Positions 1-8,837 are shown, counted from the first letter of the stretch. The stretch is 64,000 bases of DNA from Candidatus Hydrogenedentota bacterium (GCA_016182605.1 JACPGE010000008.1:1-64000), one strand, 5' to 3'. The notes: generated by a model from the letters alone, not told the origin. Numbers and translations: made by a program.

Positions 1-394
1 CGACGCCCTATTGCACGAACGCCGCCTAAGGCTTCCCCTATCATCCACTTACGGCACAACACGCCCGGTACTCAAGAACAGCGGTGGCAGAACGCCTGCT
101 CTGCTGCTTGACTTCTACCTATCATGGATGTACCCGCCGGCGCCCATCACCTCCCACACGCAGCATCATCCCGCACCGGTGGGGACTGTACCCGGAAACC
201 CGGCAAGGGACTGTAATCGTTACTCTTGTTACGCGTCAGCGCGCTCGTTCCCACGGTCCTCCGTGGGAATGCATACATTCCGCGACGAAATACACATTCC
301 CACGGAGGACCGTGGGAACGAGAGCAATCTCGTCCTTCGCAGTCTGATTTCGCCCTCGTCCCGGAAACGGGAGTCATCGCAGCGCGCGTAGCAC
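1..394. other. Intergenic region without a supported gene
   Basis: About 390 bases downstream of the leftward HD-GYP gene. Short open frames occur on both strands but none has a recognisable domain, a ribosome-binding site or an uninterrupted reading across the region. The only structured element is the pair of inverted palindromic repeats at 244-322. Any gene to the left lies outside the window. Confidence 0.6.
244..322. repeat. REP/BIME-like pair of inverted palindromic repeats
   Basis: Two perfect 28-base copies of one unit lie in opposite orientation at 244-271 and 295-322, separated by 23 bases. Each copy is itself a hairpin: a 9-bp stem of TTCCCACGG against CCGTGGGAA around a TCCT loop. 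This arrangement of small palindromes in head-to-head pairs is what REP/BIME elements look like. A broken REP-associated tyrosine transposase lies at 16277-16606, so a link is possible, but I see no further copy of this unit in the window. Confidence 0.75.
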
Positions 395-1642
395 TCAGAA
401 CCCCGCGAACACACCTTGCTCCGGCGCCTGACGCATGATCTCCGTGACGCTGAGTTCGGTCTTCTTTGAAAGATCGTGGTGAATGGGGCCCCGGACAGCC
501 TTGCCATGGTTGTCTAAGGTCACGCAGACCACCGGACGGCCGAACTGGCTGCCGTTCGGATGCACGACACGGCCCACCTCGCCCGTATTGAGGCGCACGT
601 AAGTGCCGATGGGGTAGAGGGAGAGCACCTGCAAGAGGCCGCGCACGGCGTCGGCGTCGTAGAGGCCGCGGCTCGCGCCACGGATAAGTATTTCCAGGGC
701 GTCGTAGGGGTGGTGGGCAGCGCGCCAGGGCCGCTCGGAGATGAGCGAGTCGTAAATGTCAACGACGGAAACGATGCGGGCAAACACATGGATCAGCCGC
801 TTGGGCCTGCGGCGCGGATAGCCGCTGCCATCCGCGCGCTCGTGGCACTGCATGGCCACAAAACGCGGGATCAACTGCACACCCTTGAAGCGCTCGATAA
901 GGTACATGCTGTGCGAGGTATGTTTGTGGATGTCGATCATCTCGATCGGACCGAGCTTCTCCTGCTTTCCGGCTATGTCTTTCGGCACCATCGCCATGCC
1001 CAGATCCTGCAACAGCGATGCCACCCCCGCCTGCACCACCTGCTCGCGCCCGTATCCCAGCGCGGCGGTCACCTGCATCCCGAGCAGGGACACATTGACC
1101 GAATGCTTGAAGAGATAGGTGTCGCTGCGTTTCGCCTGCGCAAGCAGGGACACCATACTGGGATCGTGCATGAGGGCGCTGGCAAAACTGTTTGCCGTCG
1201 CAAGCGCGGCCTGGCCCACTTCGTCCTCGTGGATCCAGCCCTGCGCAATATCCTCTACAAAGTTGTCCGCGTTCTCGCAGACCGTCATGAGCTCGTCGAT
1301 GGATTTGGCATCCCGATTCACCTTGAGCTGGCTCAGGATCTGATCGAGCATGGACGGGCCCTGGGGCTTGGGCTCCAAATCCTCTTTCGTCAGCAGCTTG
1401 TCAAACTCCGCCAGGATCTCATCGGAAAGTTTCTCCGCTTCCGCCCGGAGTTCCATCACGTTTTTCCCGTCGGCGCCTTCCGTCCCCAGATAGGCATATT
1501 CATGGCCGGTATTTCTCAGCGAAAGCACCATTTCATGGGTGAGCTGTTTGCCCGGCGCCAAGAGCAAGGTATACTTGTCGTCATACAGGGAATGGCGCAG
1601 CACCACGCCCGGGTGCAGTTTCGCAATTTGGATCCGTCGCAT
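395..1642 (-). CDS. HD-GYP-type protein with degenerate HD motif
   Basis: A 415-residue protein with a C-terminal HD-GYP domain (about residues 165-350). HD-GYP proteins hydrolyse cyclic di-GMP in the cytoplasm. Visible motifs are an early His (KHSVN, near 180), HERADGSGYP at 267-276 and VVDIYD near 295. The defining His-Asp pair, usually LLHDIGK, reads LLQDLGM here, so the metal-binding His is Gln. The protein may be catalytically impaired or act as a c-di-GMP receptor; that is inference. The N-terminal 150 residues have no domain I recognise. I chose the ATG at 1642 because GGAG lies seven bases upstream; the frame is open to 1738. A PilZ protein at 54285 is the other c-di-GMP-linked gene in the window. 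Confidence 0.85.
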   Translation of the reverse strand: MRRIQIAKLHPGVVLRHSLYDDKYTLLLAPGKQLTHEMVLSLRNTGHEYAYLGTEGADGKNVMELRAEAEKLSDEILAEFDKLLTKEDLEPKPQGPSMLDQILSQLKVNRDAKSIDELMTVCENADNFVEDIAQGWIHEDEVGQAALATANSFASALMHDPSMVSLLAQAKRSDTYLFKHSVNVSLLGMQVTAALGYGREQVVQAGVASLLQDLGMAMVPKDIAGKQEKLGPIEMIDIHKHTSHSMYLIERFKGVQLIPRFVAMQCHERADGSGYPRRRPKRLIHVFARIVSVVDIYDSLISERPWRAAHHPYDALEILIRGASRGLYDADAVRGLLQVLSLYPIGTYVRLNTGEVGRVVHPNGSQFGRPVVCVTLDNHGKAVRGPIHHDLSKKTELSVTEIMRQAPEQGVFAGF

Positions 1643-1815
1643 CGGCATACTCCGGCACAAAGGGATATAGAGGCTTGGCCTGCTGATGCGCCACAAAACG
1701 CGGCCAGCGATGCCCCCGGCTTGCAGGCTGCCCCACATTGGAAGTCGCGTGCAGTATAATACACGTCTTAGGGGGGTTCAATAGACGTCCATGATGCCGC
1801 GCTCCGGACTCTACA

Positions 1816-1871
1816 TCGGGGCACTACCGCGCCGCGCCGGGGCCGGCCCAATGCGGCGCGCGAGGCCCCGA
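1816..1871 (-). terminator. Long hairpin after coaD, possible terminator
   Basis: Nested inverted repeats: an outer 7-bp stem TCGGGGC (1816-1822) with GCCCCGA (1865-1871), and an inner 8-bp stem CGCGCCGC (1828-1835) with GCGGCGCG (1853-1860). It lies 20 bases past the coaD stop on the minus strand and upstream of the HD-GYP gene. No U-tract follows, so intrinsic termination is only a suggestion. Confidence 0.4.
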
Positions 1872-1890
1872 ATCGTGTGCGGCGGAACTA

Positions 1891-2382
1891 TCAGGCCGTG
1901 ATGCCCAGCTTCGCCCTCAGACGCGCTTCCACCGCAGGCGTCACGAAATGATCGATCGGGCCGCCAAAGGCCGCAATCTCCTTGACTAGACGCGAGCTGA
2001 GGAACAGATACGGCTCGCTGGGCATCAGCGAGATGGTGTCGATTTCCGCATTCAGCTTGTGGTTGTTGATCGCCATCGTCAGCTCGAACTCGAAATCCGA
2101 CACCACGCGCAGGCCCCGAATCAGCGCGATCGCCCCCTTGTCCCGCGCAAAATTCACGGTCAGCCCCCGGAACCGGTCGATTTGCACCGACGGCATCGCG
2201 GACGCAATTTCCACCAGCATCTCCATCCGCTCTTCCACAGAAAAGAGACTGGACTTCGCTTCATTCACCGCCACGGCGACGATGATCTTGTCGAAGATCT
2301 TGGTGGCCCGCTCTATCAGGTCCACATGACCGAGTGTGGGCGGATCGAAACTCCCTGCATATACCGCCAGCCGTTCAGCCAT
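1891..2382 (-). CDS. coaD: Phosphopantetheine adenylyltransferase
   Basis: A 163-residue protein of normal CoaD length. CoaD transfers AMP from ATP to 4'-phosphopantetheine, giving dephospho-CoA, the penultimate step of coenzyme A synthesis in the cytoplasm. The nucleotidyltransferase signature GSFDPPTLGH sits at residues 10-19 with the T/HxGH motif. RGLR (near 90) and the C-terminal SSRLVKE segment also match the family. The ATG at 2382 overlaps the last eight bases of larC, so the two are probably translationally coupled. It ends the leftward operon. Its link to the Lar genes is positional; no functional tie is evident. Confidence 0.96.
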   Translation of the reverse strand: MAERLAVYAGSFDPPTLGHVDLIERATKIFDKIIVAVAVNEAKSSLFSVEERMEMLVEIASAMPSVQIDRFRGLTVNFARDKGAIALIRGLRVVSDFEFELTMAINNHKLNAEIDTISLMPSEPYLFLSSRLVKEIAAFGGPIDHFVTPAVEARLRAKLGITA

Positions 2383-3682
2383 CGGCAAACTCCCCTTTCA
2401 GCGCCGCAGCCCACGCCGCTTCATAGACCCGCTTTACCGGCACGCCCGCGCGTTCCGCGGCGGCCCGGCACGCCTCAAACTCCGGCGCCATGGTAGGCGT
2501 TTCCTCCTCCAGCATTCCAGTCTTGACCGCTATCGGCCCCCAAGGCGTCTGCACCGTCTTGAATGCCCGCGCCAGAATCACGCGCTTCTCCTGGCGGATG
2601 CGCACCCCGAAAGTCGTGGAATTGCGCAGCACCAGCCGCGCAAGATCGCCCTCCTTTTCCGGGTCGCAGATCACCGAAAGTATGTGCGCGGGCCGGCCCT
2701 TCTTGCCGATCGCCGGAATCATGCACGCATCGCGCGCACCCGCCTTAAGCACCGCCTCGATCAGCGGCGGCCAGAGTTCCCCGCTCATGTCGTCGATGGT
2801 GGCCTCAATCACGGAAATCGTCTGCTGCTCGCCCGCGTCCTCCTCCACCTCGCCAATGAGCGCCCGCAGCACGTTCGCGCGATCGGGCAAATCCTTCGTG
2901 CCGCTGCCGTAGCCGATCGCCTCCACCCGCATGAGCGGCGCCGGGCCAAAACGCTTCGCAAGGCGCGCCAGTATTGCCGCGCCCGTGGGAGTCACCAGCT
3001 CTCCCTGCACCGCCCCGCCATACGTGGGAATGCCCGTGAGGATGCGCGCCGTGGCCGGCGCCGGCACCGGCATGATGCCGTGGGCGCATTTCACCGTGCC
3101 GCTGCCCACGTGAAGCGGCGACGCGAAGACCTGTTCAATGCCGATCAAATGCAGGGCGTAGTGGGCCGCCACGATGTCCACGATCGAATCGATCGCGCCC
3201 ACCTCGTGGAAATGGATCTTCTCGATGGTCGTGCCATGTATGGCCGCCTCTGCTTCACCGATGATGCGGAAGGTCGCGATCGCATCCGCCTTCACCTGCT
3301 CCGGAAGATCGCCTTGACCGATAATTTCGATAATGTGGCTCAAGTGCCGATGGGGTGCATGCCCATGCTCGTGTGAATGCCCGTGCGTATGTCCGTGTTC
3401 ATGTCCATGCACCTGAACATGACTGTGCCCATGCGCAACAACCGGCACAAACTTCTTATGTTCATGCGCGTGCCCATGGCCATGATCTTCTTCGATAACC
3501 TTGAACTGCGTGGCCGCAACACCCTTCTTCAGAATCTTCTCCGCGTCGACACGAAAGCCGGGGACCTTCAGCGAGGCCAGGGCCGACTGTATCTTGCCAA
3601 GATCGGCGCCCGCGTCGATAAGCGCGCCCACGGTCATGTCGCCGCTGACACCGCTGTAACAATCAAAGTAAACGGATTTCAT
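2375..3682 (-). CDS. larC: LarC, nickel-pincer cofactor nickel insertase
   Basis: A 435-residue LarC (DUF111) protein. In the Lar pathway LarC inserts nickel into the dithiolated nicotinate-derived cofactor, using CTP. The N-terminus FDCYSGVSGDM is the family signature. Residues about 65-112 form a very His-rich loop of repeated HGH/HEH units, as expected for nickel handling. The C-terminal half, with IGYGSGTKD and IDDMSGE, is typical. It lies 45 bases after larB and overlaps coaD. The protein reads as one continuous frame; in some bacteria LarC is made as C1 and C2 by frameshifting, and I see no need for that here. Confidence 0.93.
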   Translation of the reverse strand: MKSVYFDCYSGVSGDMTVGALIDAGADLGKIQSALASLKVPGFRVDAEKILKKGVAATQFKVIEEDHGHGHAHEHKKFVPVVAHGHSHVQVHGHEHGHTHGHSHEHGHAPHRHLSHIIEIIGQGDLPEQVKADAIATFRIIGEAEAAIHGTTIEKIHFHEVGAIDSIVDIVAAHYALHLIGIEQVFASPLHVGSGTVKCAHGIMPVPAPATARILTGIPTYGGAVQGELVTPTGAAILARLAKRFGPAPLMRVEAIGYGSGTKDLPDRANVLRALIGEVEEDAGEQQTISVIEATIDDMSGELWPPLIEAVLKAGARDACMIPAIGKKGRPAHILSVICDPEKEGDLARLVLRNSTTFGVRIRQEKRVILARAFKTVQTPWGPIAVKTGMLEEETPTMAPEFEACRAAAERAGVPVKRVYEAAWAAALKGEFADG

Positions 3683-3727
3683 CGTCTGCCTCGCATCGAG
3701 CGCGCTGCCGTCAGCGGCTCCCTGTAA

Positions 3728-4492
3728 TTACTGCAACAGCCCGTTGGCCACGCGGTTGATGGCCGTGGCCGCCGCCGCCGCGCCAAAACCGTTGTCGATA
3801 TTCACCACGGTCAAGCCGGTGGCGCAGGAATTGAGCATGCCCAGCAGCGCCGCAACGCCGTTGAAGCTCGCGCCATAGCCCACACTCGTGGGCACCGCGA
3901 TCACCGGGCATTGCACCAGGCCGCCCACCACGCTGGGCAGCGCGCCCTCCATGCCCGCGCAACAGATAATCACCCGCGCCTTCAACAGCCGATCGCGCTG
4001 ACTCAGCAGCCGGTGCAGGCCGGCAACGCCCACATCATAAATGCGGTCCACCTGATTCCCCATGAGTTCCGCCGTGATGCACGCCTCCTCCGCAACGGGA
4101 ATGTCGCTCGTACCCGCGCAGACGACCGCAATGATCCCGTCGAGCGGCTCGGGCTTGATCCCGTCAATCGAAAACGCGCGGGCAAGTTCATAGCGATTCG
4201 CGTCCGGATGCGCCGCAAGCACCGCCTGGATGCCCTCCGGGGAACAGCGCGTGCCATACACCGTGCTGCCCCGCTTGCGCATCTCCGTCACAATGGCCAC
4301 GATCTGTTCCGGCGTCTTGCCCTGACAGAATATCGTCTCCGGATAGCCCTTGCGCAGCATGCGGTGATGATCGATCTTGGCAAATCCGAGATCGGCAAAG
4401 GGCAGATCCTGCAACTGCGCAAACGCGCCTTCCGGGGCCATGCTTCCCTGGGCCACCGCGTCCAGCAGTTCCTTTAGCGACCGGGCATCCAT
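3728..4492 (-). CDS. larB: LarB, pyridinium biscarboxylate mononucleotide synthase
   Basis: A 254-residue LarB. The enzyme carboxylates nicotinic acid adenine dinucleotide and cleaves off AMP, the first step of nickel-pincer cofactor synthesis. The C-terminal half is PurE-like, with GTSDIPVAEEA, CCAGMEGALPSVVGGL and PTSVGYGASFNG. The N-terminal part carries FAKIDHHRMLRKGYPE. I chose the ATG at 4492 (DARSLKELL follows), preceded by GGGAG at a somewhat long spacing; the frame is open to 4534. It is cotranscribed with larC. Neither LarE (sulfur transfer) nor LarA (lactate racemase) is in the window. Confidence 0.92.
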   Translation of the reverse strand: MDARSLKELLDAVAQGSMAPEGAFAQLQDLPFADLGFAKIDHHRMLRKGYPETIFCQGKTPEQIVAIVTEMRKRGSTVYGTRCSPEGIQAVLAAHPDANRYELARAFSIDGIKPEPLDGIIAVVCAGTSDIPVAEEACITAELMGNQVDRIYDVGVAGLHRLLSQRDRLLKARVIICCAGMEGALPSVVGGLVQCPVIAVPTSVGYGASFNGVAALLGMLNSCATGLTVVNIDNGFGAAAAATAINRVANGLLQ

Positions 4493-4540
4493 GATTTGCG
4501 TACACTCCCGCTTGCGCGCTTCCCGGGGAAGCAACCAAAA

Positions 4541-5173
4541 CTACTTCACGACGGTCAGCGCCGCCTTCGCCGACAAGGTCGTCGGATTGCCCGCCTCGCC
4601 GGCCACGCGCAACGGCATGCCGCTCGCCGCGTAGGCCGTAACCGCCAGCACATGCTCGCCCGCAGGCACATCCGCGGGCACCACAAATTTTGCTCCCCAG
4701 AGACCATCCCCGGCCACCGCATCGCCGCCCGCGCCATTGTCATAGAGATCCACCGTAAACGTCGTGCCCGCTATCGTTGCGGCCAGCGTGTCCACCGCGC
4801 GATCCCGATCGATCACCGCCGCCTGCACCGTCACTTCCACGCCAGCCGCCGCCGTCGCAGGATTCAGCACCGGTTCCGCAATCGCGAGTGGGGGAGAGGG
4901 TGGGGGGGGGGCAGCCTCTGCCGGCGCTGATGCTTCCCCATCGCCGGATTCGAGCGATCCCACGCTGTGCACGCGCACCTTCAGCGGATCGTCTGCGTCG
5001 ATCTCGATGGACCCCTGATCCAGGGATTCGATGAAGGCCAGAATCGCCCGAATCTCCTCCACCGACCCCGAGACCGTCAGGGATACCTGCGGCTCGGCCA
5101 AGGGAGATTCCACGCACGCGACCGCAACGGCCAATCCAAGTACGAAACCGAGAATCCGGCGTGCTGAAGGCAT
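4541..5173 (-). CDS. Exported protein with Ig-like C-terminal domain
   Basis: A 210-residue protein of unknown function. It begins with a basic stretch and a hydrophobic segment (residues 5-24) typical of a signal peptide, ending near SPLAEP. A Pro/Ala-rich linker of about 20 residues near position 85 separates an N-terminal domain with a short acidic helix from a C-terminal beta-rich domain. The latter contains DNGAGGDAVAGDG, a motif seen in bacterial Ig-like surface domains. The ATG at 5173 is supported by AAAGGAG six bases upstream. It is the first gene of the leftward run ending in coaD, 48 bases before larB, so it may be made together with the Lar proteins; a role with them is unproven. 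Confidence 0.6.
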   Translation of the reverse strand: MPSARRILGFVLGLAVAVACVESPLAEPQVSLTVSGSVEEIRAILAFIESLDQGSIEIDADDPLKVRVHSVGSLESGDGEASAPAEAAPPPPSPPLAIAEPVLNPATAAAGVEVTVQAAVIDRDRAVDTLAATIAGTTFTVDLYDNGAGGDAVAGDGLWGAKFVVPADVPAGEHVLAVTAYAASGMPLRVAGEAGNPTTLSAKAALTVVK

Positions 5174-5355
5174 GAAAACTCCTTTCACTGGGTGCTCCAC
5201 GGGCCGCCTGCCGCCGGCCCAAATTCCGCCCGCATAGAGTACGTTTTCACACCGGCAAAGTCCAATCCAGCAAGCCGCGCCCCGTTTGTTTCTCCCGGGC
5301 CGGCCGACGGATAATGGGTGCCGGGGCCTTTTTACAACTCAGGGGAGCACCTGCC

Positions 5356-6612
5356 ATGAACGCATCGAATCCAAGCCGGCGCGATTTCATCAAGACTGCC
5401 GCGATAGGCGCCGGGGCCGCCACCTTCGCCGTGCACCCGGCACACGGCGCGCCACAACCCATCCGCGTGGGACTCATCGGCACGGGACGCCGCGGTGCAG
5501 GCGCCGCGAAAGACTGCCTGGATTCTTCCGAAGGCGTAACCTTGACCGCCGTGGGCGACATCTTCCCCGATCAGTTGGAGGCTGGCCTCGCGAAACTCAA
5601 AACCCTCGGAGACCGCTATCAGGTTCCCGAAGACCAGTGCTTCAGTGGCTGGGATGCCTATAAGCAAGTCCTGGCGTCGGACATCGATCTGGTGATACTC
5701 GCTGCGCCCCCGGGATTCCGGCCCCTGCACTTGGCCGCCGCCGTGGAAGCGGGAAAACACGTCTTCATGGAAAAACCCGCCGCCGTCGATCCCGCCGGCG
5801 TGCGCTCCATCATCGCCTCCGGCGAAAAGGCGAAGGGAAAGGGGCTGGCCATCGTCGCGGGCACACAGCGCCGCCACCAGCTTCCCTACGTCGAAACCCT
5901 GAAACGCATTCACGACGGCGCAATCGGCGATATCGTCGCCGCGTCGTGCTACTGGGTTGGCGACTACGACTACTACCCCGCGGTCTTGAAGCAGCCCGGC
6001 TGGTCCGAAATGGAAGCGCAGATCCGCAACTGGAATTACTTCACCTGGCTCTCCGGCGATCACATCGTGGAGCAGCACGTGCACAACATCGACATCATGA
6101 ACTGGGCCCTGCGGGCGCACCCCGTGAAGGCCCTGGGCCTGGGCGGCCGCCAGCAGCGCACCGGCGCCGAATATGGCCACATCTACGATCACTTCGCAGT
6201 CGAGCTGGAATATCCCGGCGGCGTGCGCGTGCAAAGCCTGTGCCGGCAGATGAAAGACACGCAGGGCCGCGTCGGTGAGTTCATCGTGGGCACGAAAGGC
6301 ACGTCAGACCCCCGTCAGGGCATCAACGGACCCACGCCCTTCAAGACCACCGAGGGCCCCAACCCCTACGTGCAGGAACACACCGATCTCATCGCAAGCA
6401 TCCGCAATGGCGCGCCCCTCAACGAGGCGAAAGACGTGGCCGAAAGCACCATGGCCGCCATTATCGGGCGCATGGCCTGTTACACCGGCCAGGAAATCAC
6501 CTGGGACTGGGCCATGAACGAATCGAAAGAAGACTGGACGCCCAAGGCCTATGAATTCGGACCGATCGCCACGCCGCCCGTCGCCATGCCGGGGGTCACG
6601 CCGCTGGTGTAG
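5356..6612 (+). CDS. Tat-exported Gfo/Idh/MocA-family oxidoreductase
   Basis: A 418-residue member of the Gfo/Idh/MocA family of NAD(P)-dependent sugar oxidoreductases. A twin-arginine signal (SRRDFIKTAA) followed by a hydrophobic Ala/Gly run sends it across the membrane folded. The Rossmann nucleotide-binding motif GLIGTGRRG follows at about residue 36 and the family's EKPAAVD motif near 137. The ATG at 5356 has GGGGAG nine bases upstream. It is transcribed alone, divergently from the exported-protein/lar operon. A second Tat-type paralogue is at 60501. Such multiple exported copies are typical of planctomycete-like genomes; the substrate cannot be read from sequence. Confidence 0.9.
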   Translation: MNASNPSRRDFIKTAAIGAGAATFAVHPAHGAPQPIRVGLIGTGRRGAGAAKDCLDSSEGVTLTAVGDIFPDQLEAGLAKLKTLGDRYQVPEDQCFSGWDAYKQVLASDIDLVILAAPPGFRPLHLAAAVEAGKHVFMEKPAAVDPAGVRSIIASGEKAKGKGLAIVAGTQRRHQLPYVETLKRIHDGAIGDIVAASCYWVGDYDYYPAVLKQPGWSEMEAQIRNWNYFTWLSGDHIVEQHVHNIDIMNWALRAHPVKALGLGGRQQRTGAEYGHIYDHFAVELEYPGGVRVQSLCRQMKDTQGRVGEFIVGTKGTSDPRQGINGPTPFKTTEGPNPYVQEHTDLIASIRNGAPLNEAKDVAESTMAAIIGRMACYTGQEITWDWAMNESKEDWTPKAYEFGPIATPPVAMPGVTPLV

Positions 6613-6704
6613 AAAGCACATCACAGGAATGAAACACAGGACCAACGGGCCTTGTGGGGCCGGAAGGTACTGCGTGCGCTTGCAACTGCATCGCGGGGAC
6701 TTGC

Positions 6705-7007
6705 TTACGCCGGTGCCTTGGGCGCCGCATAGCGTTTCACCTTGATGCTGCCCGCTTTCTCACGGATGCACGCAGCATCATAGGCAGCTTGCATCCGCAA
6801 CAGCGTGTCCATATTCAGGCCAAATGCTTTTTCTATCCGCAAAGCCATTTCAGGGGACAATCCGGATCGCGAATTTAAGAGCGCCGAAAGCGCGGCGCGC
6901 GTTACCCCCAGTGCCTTGGCCGCACCGGTAACGGAAAGAGCCAGCGGTTCAACGATCTCCATCCGAATGAATTGCCCGGGATGGGTTGGGCGCGCCATCC
7001 GAAACAT
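6705..7007 (-). CDS. HigA-family antitoxin, orphan
   Basis: A 100-residue helix-turn-helix protein of the HigA/VapI addiction-module antidote family. These bind their own operator and neutralise an RNase toxin. Family features are HPGQFIRMEI at the N-terminus and the HTH around GAAKALGVTRAALSALLN (residues 27-45). The toxin HigB usually precedes HigA. Here only 51 bases separate this gene from the dnaX stop and no toxin is found on either side. I chose the ATG at 7007, with AAAGGA eight bases upstream; a GTG at 7013 is the alternative. The protein may be a relic or a stand-alone repressor. It sits where ybaB and recR often follow dnaX. Confidence 0.85.
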   Translation of the reverse strand: MFRMARPTHPGQFIRMEIVEPLALSVTGAAKALGVTRAALSALLNSRSGLSPEMALRIEKAFGLNMDTLLRMQAAYDAACIREKAGSIKVKRYAAPKAPA

Positions 7008-7028
7008 GGCCACGATCCTTTCAGTGAT

Positions 7029-7044
7029 GACCTATAAGACCTAT
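7029..7044. promoter_or_regulatory. Tandem 7-mer, possible HigA operator
   Basis: The 7-mer GACCTAT occurs twice with a 2-base gap (7029-7035 and 7038-7044), 22 bases upstream of the higA start codon. Paired short repeats at about one helical turn are typical binding sites for HTH antitoxins. Assigning them to HigA autoregulation is inference from position. Confidence 0.4.
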
Positions 7045-7058
7045 TGCCACCACCCGCG

Positions 7059-8837
7059 CTACTCGTCGCTCTCCGCTGACGCACCGCCGATCACTTCGGC
7101 GATGGTGCCCTTGAAGACATCAAGCACGGTCTGCACCCCGGGATCCTGCATTGCGCGCGCCGCCGCTTCGGGAGACACCGTGCCGTAGTGGCGCTGGCCC
7201 AGTGTAGCAGGCGCGGCCGCAGTGGCTGCGGGCGATTCGGCAGCCGGCGCCCCCTCCGTGCGCACGAAGTTCAGCGCAATGGAATTGCTCACGTGCTGCT
7301 GAAACCAGGCCTCCATCTCGGCCCGGTTCTCCGGCTTGCACACATACGTCCACGCCTGTTCATTCGCCCGCGCCACTTCCAGCGTAAGCGATTCTTCCGT
7401 CAACGCGATCGGGCGCGCATGATGAAACCAGATGCCGTGGTTCATCTTGTCGCGGCCCAGATCCGTCACCAGATCGTCCCACACGGGGCGCATGTTGTCT
7501 TCCGTCAGCGCGATTCGCGGTGATTGGGCCGGGACAGGCTCCGCTGCGATGGCGATTGGCCCGGCCTGCTTAGGGTCCGCTTTTGCGGGCCTCTTGGCTG
7601 CCGGTGGCGGCGCCACGCGCGGGGTGGCCGCGGCCGGCGCCGCACTTGCCGCGGGCGCCATCGGGGCCGCGCCCAGCGTCAGGCCGCCCGCACCGAGCTG
7701 CACCAGCTTCTCCAGAATCGCATCGAGCGAAATGTCCACCGAAACCTTGGAAATGCGTATCAGCAAGGACTCCAGCGCGATGCGCTGCGCAAGCTGAGAA
7801 TCGAATGCGCCGATCAGTTCCGCGAACTGCTCCACAAGCCGGATCAGGTGCGTCAATGCAAATTGATCCGCTCGCTGACGCAGCCCGGCAAGTTCTTCTT
7901 CGGGCAGGTGCAGCAGGCTCGCGTCGTGCGCGGCCTTGCACACCAGCAGATTCCGGAAGTAGCGCAACAACTCCTGTACAAACTGCGTCAGGTCCTTGCC
8001 CGCCGAAACGACATCTTCCACAATCTGCAACTGGCGAATGATGTCCTGCCGCTGCATCGCGTCGACCAGATCGTGCATCACCGACCAGTCCACCAGGCCG
8101 AGCACGTCGAAGACGTCCTTGTACGCGATCGCGTCGCCGCAATACGTGATCAGTTCGTCGAGGATGCTCTCGGCATCGCGCACACCGCCCTCCGCCGCGC
8201 GCGCTATGGCATGCAGCGCTTCCGGAGAGGCCGTCCGCCCTTCCTTCTCCAGAATCGACTGCAACAGCTCCATGATCTGCGGTATCGCCACACGCCGGAA
8301 ATCGTAGCGCTGGCACCGCGAAATGATGGTGGCGGGTATCTTGTGCGACTCCGTCGTGGCCAGCACAAACACCGCGTGGGGGGGCGGCTCCTCCAGCGTC
8401 TTCAACAGCGCGTTGAACGCCGCAATCGAGAGCTGGTGCACTTCGTCAATGATGTAGACCTTGTACCGCGCGTTCGTCGGCACCATGCGGATGTTGTCGC
8501 GCAGCTCGCGCACATCGTCGACGCTGTTGTTCGAGGCCCCGTCGATCTCGATCACGTCCATGTTGTTGCCCGCGGCGATAGACGTGCAGTTCGAGCACAG
8601 GCCGCAGGGTTCCGCCGTGGGCGCCTCGGTCGCGAGGCAGTTCAGCGCCTTGGCAAGAATACGCGCCGAAGTCGTCTTCCCGATGCCGCGCGATCCTATA
8701 AACAGAAATGCGTGGTGGATGCGCCCCGATGAGATGGCGTTCTTCAACGTGCGGGTGATGTGCTCCTGGCCCACAACGTCCTCAAAACGTTGCGGACGCC
8801 ACTTCCGCGCGAGCACCTGATATCCCTTTTGCGCCAT
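7059..8837 (-). CDS. dnaX: DNA polymerase III subunit gamma/tau
   Basis: A 592-residue clamp-loader ATPase of the replisome. Visible features are the N-terminus GYQVLARKWRPQRFEDVVGQ, Walker A GSRGIGKTTSAR (about residue 48), a zinc-module Cys set ending in CGLCSNC, the DEVH Walker B, and ISRCQRYDF with the sensor/arginine-finger region. An Ala/Pro-rich linker near 385-430 leads to a C-terminal domain (430-592) of tau type. I start at the ATG at 8837, which has AGGA five bases upstream; the frame is open far upstream through the SRP RNA, which is not coding. I see no A-rich slippery site, so programmed frameshifting to gamma is not supported. Confidence 0.95.
   Translation of the reverse strand: MAQKGYQVLARKWRPQRFEDVVGQEHITRTLKNAISSGRIHHAFLFIGSRGIGKTTSARILAKALNCLATEAPTAEPCGLCSNCTSIAAGNNMDVIEIDGASNNSVDDVRELRDNIRMVPTNARYKVYIIDEVHQLSIAAFNALLKTLEEPPPHAVFVLATTESHKIPATIISRCQRYDFRRVAIPQIMELLQSILEKEGRTASPEALHAIARAAEGGVRDAESILDELITYCGDAIAYKDVFDVLGLVDWSVMHDLVDAMQRQDIIRQLQIVEDVVSAGKDLTQFVQELLRYFRNLLVCKAAHDASLLHLPEEELAGLRQRADQFALTHLIRLVEQFAELIGAFDSQLAQRIALESLLIRISKVSVDISLDAILEKLVQLGAGGLTLGAAPMAPAASAAPAAATPRVAPPPAAKRPAKADPKQAGPIAIAAEPVPAQSPRIALTEDNMRPVWDDLVTDLGRDKMNHGIWFHHARPIALTEESLTLEVARANEQAWTYVCKPENRAEMEAWFQQHVSNSIALNFVRTEGAPAAESPAATAAAPATLGQRHYGTVSPEAAARAMQDPGVQTVLDVFKGTIAEVIGGASAESDE

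Noticed and set aside
11-391. 126-codon plus-strand frame at the left edge
   Set aside because: It runs through the inverted palindromic repeats and has no ribosome-binding site or recognisable domain.
7059-8837. Programmed frameshift in dnaX producing gamma
   Set aside because: No A AAA AAG-type slippery run with a downstream stem is visible; the longest A-run in the linker is four.
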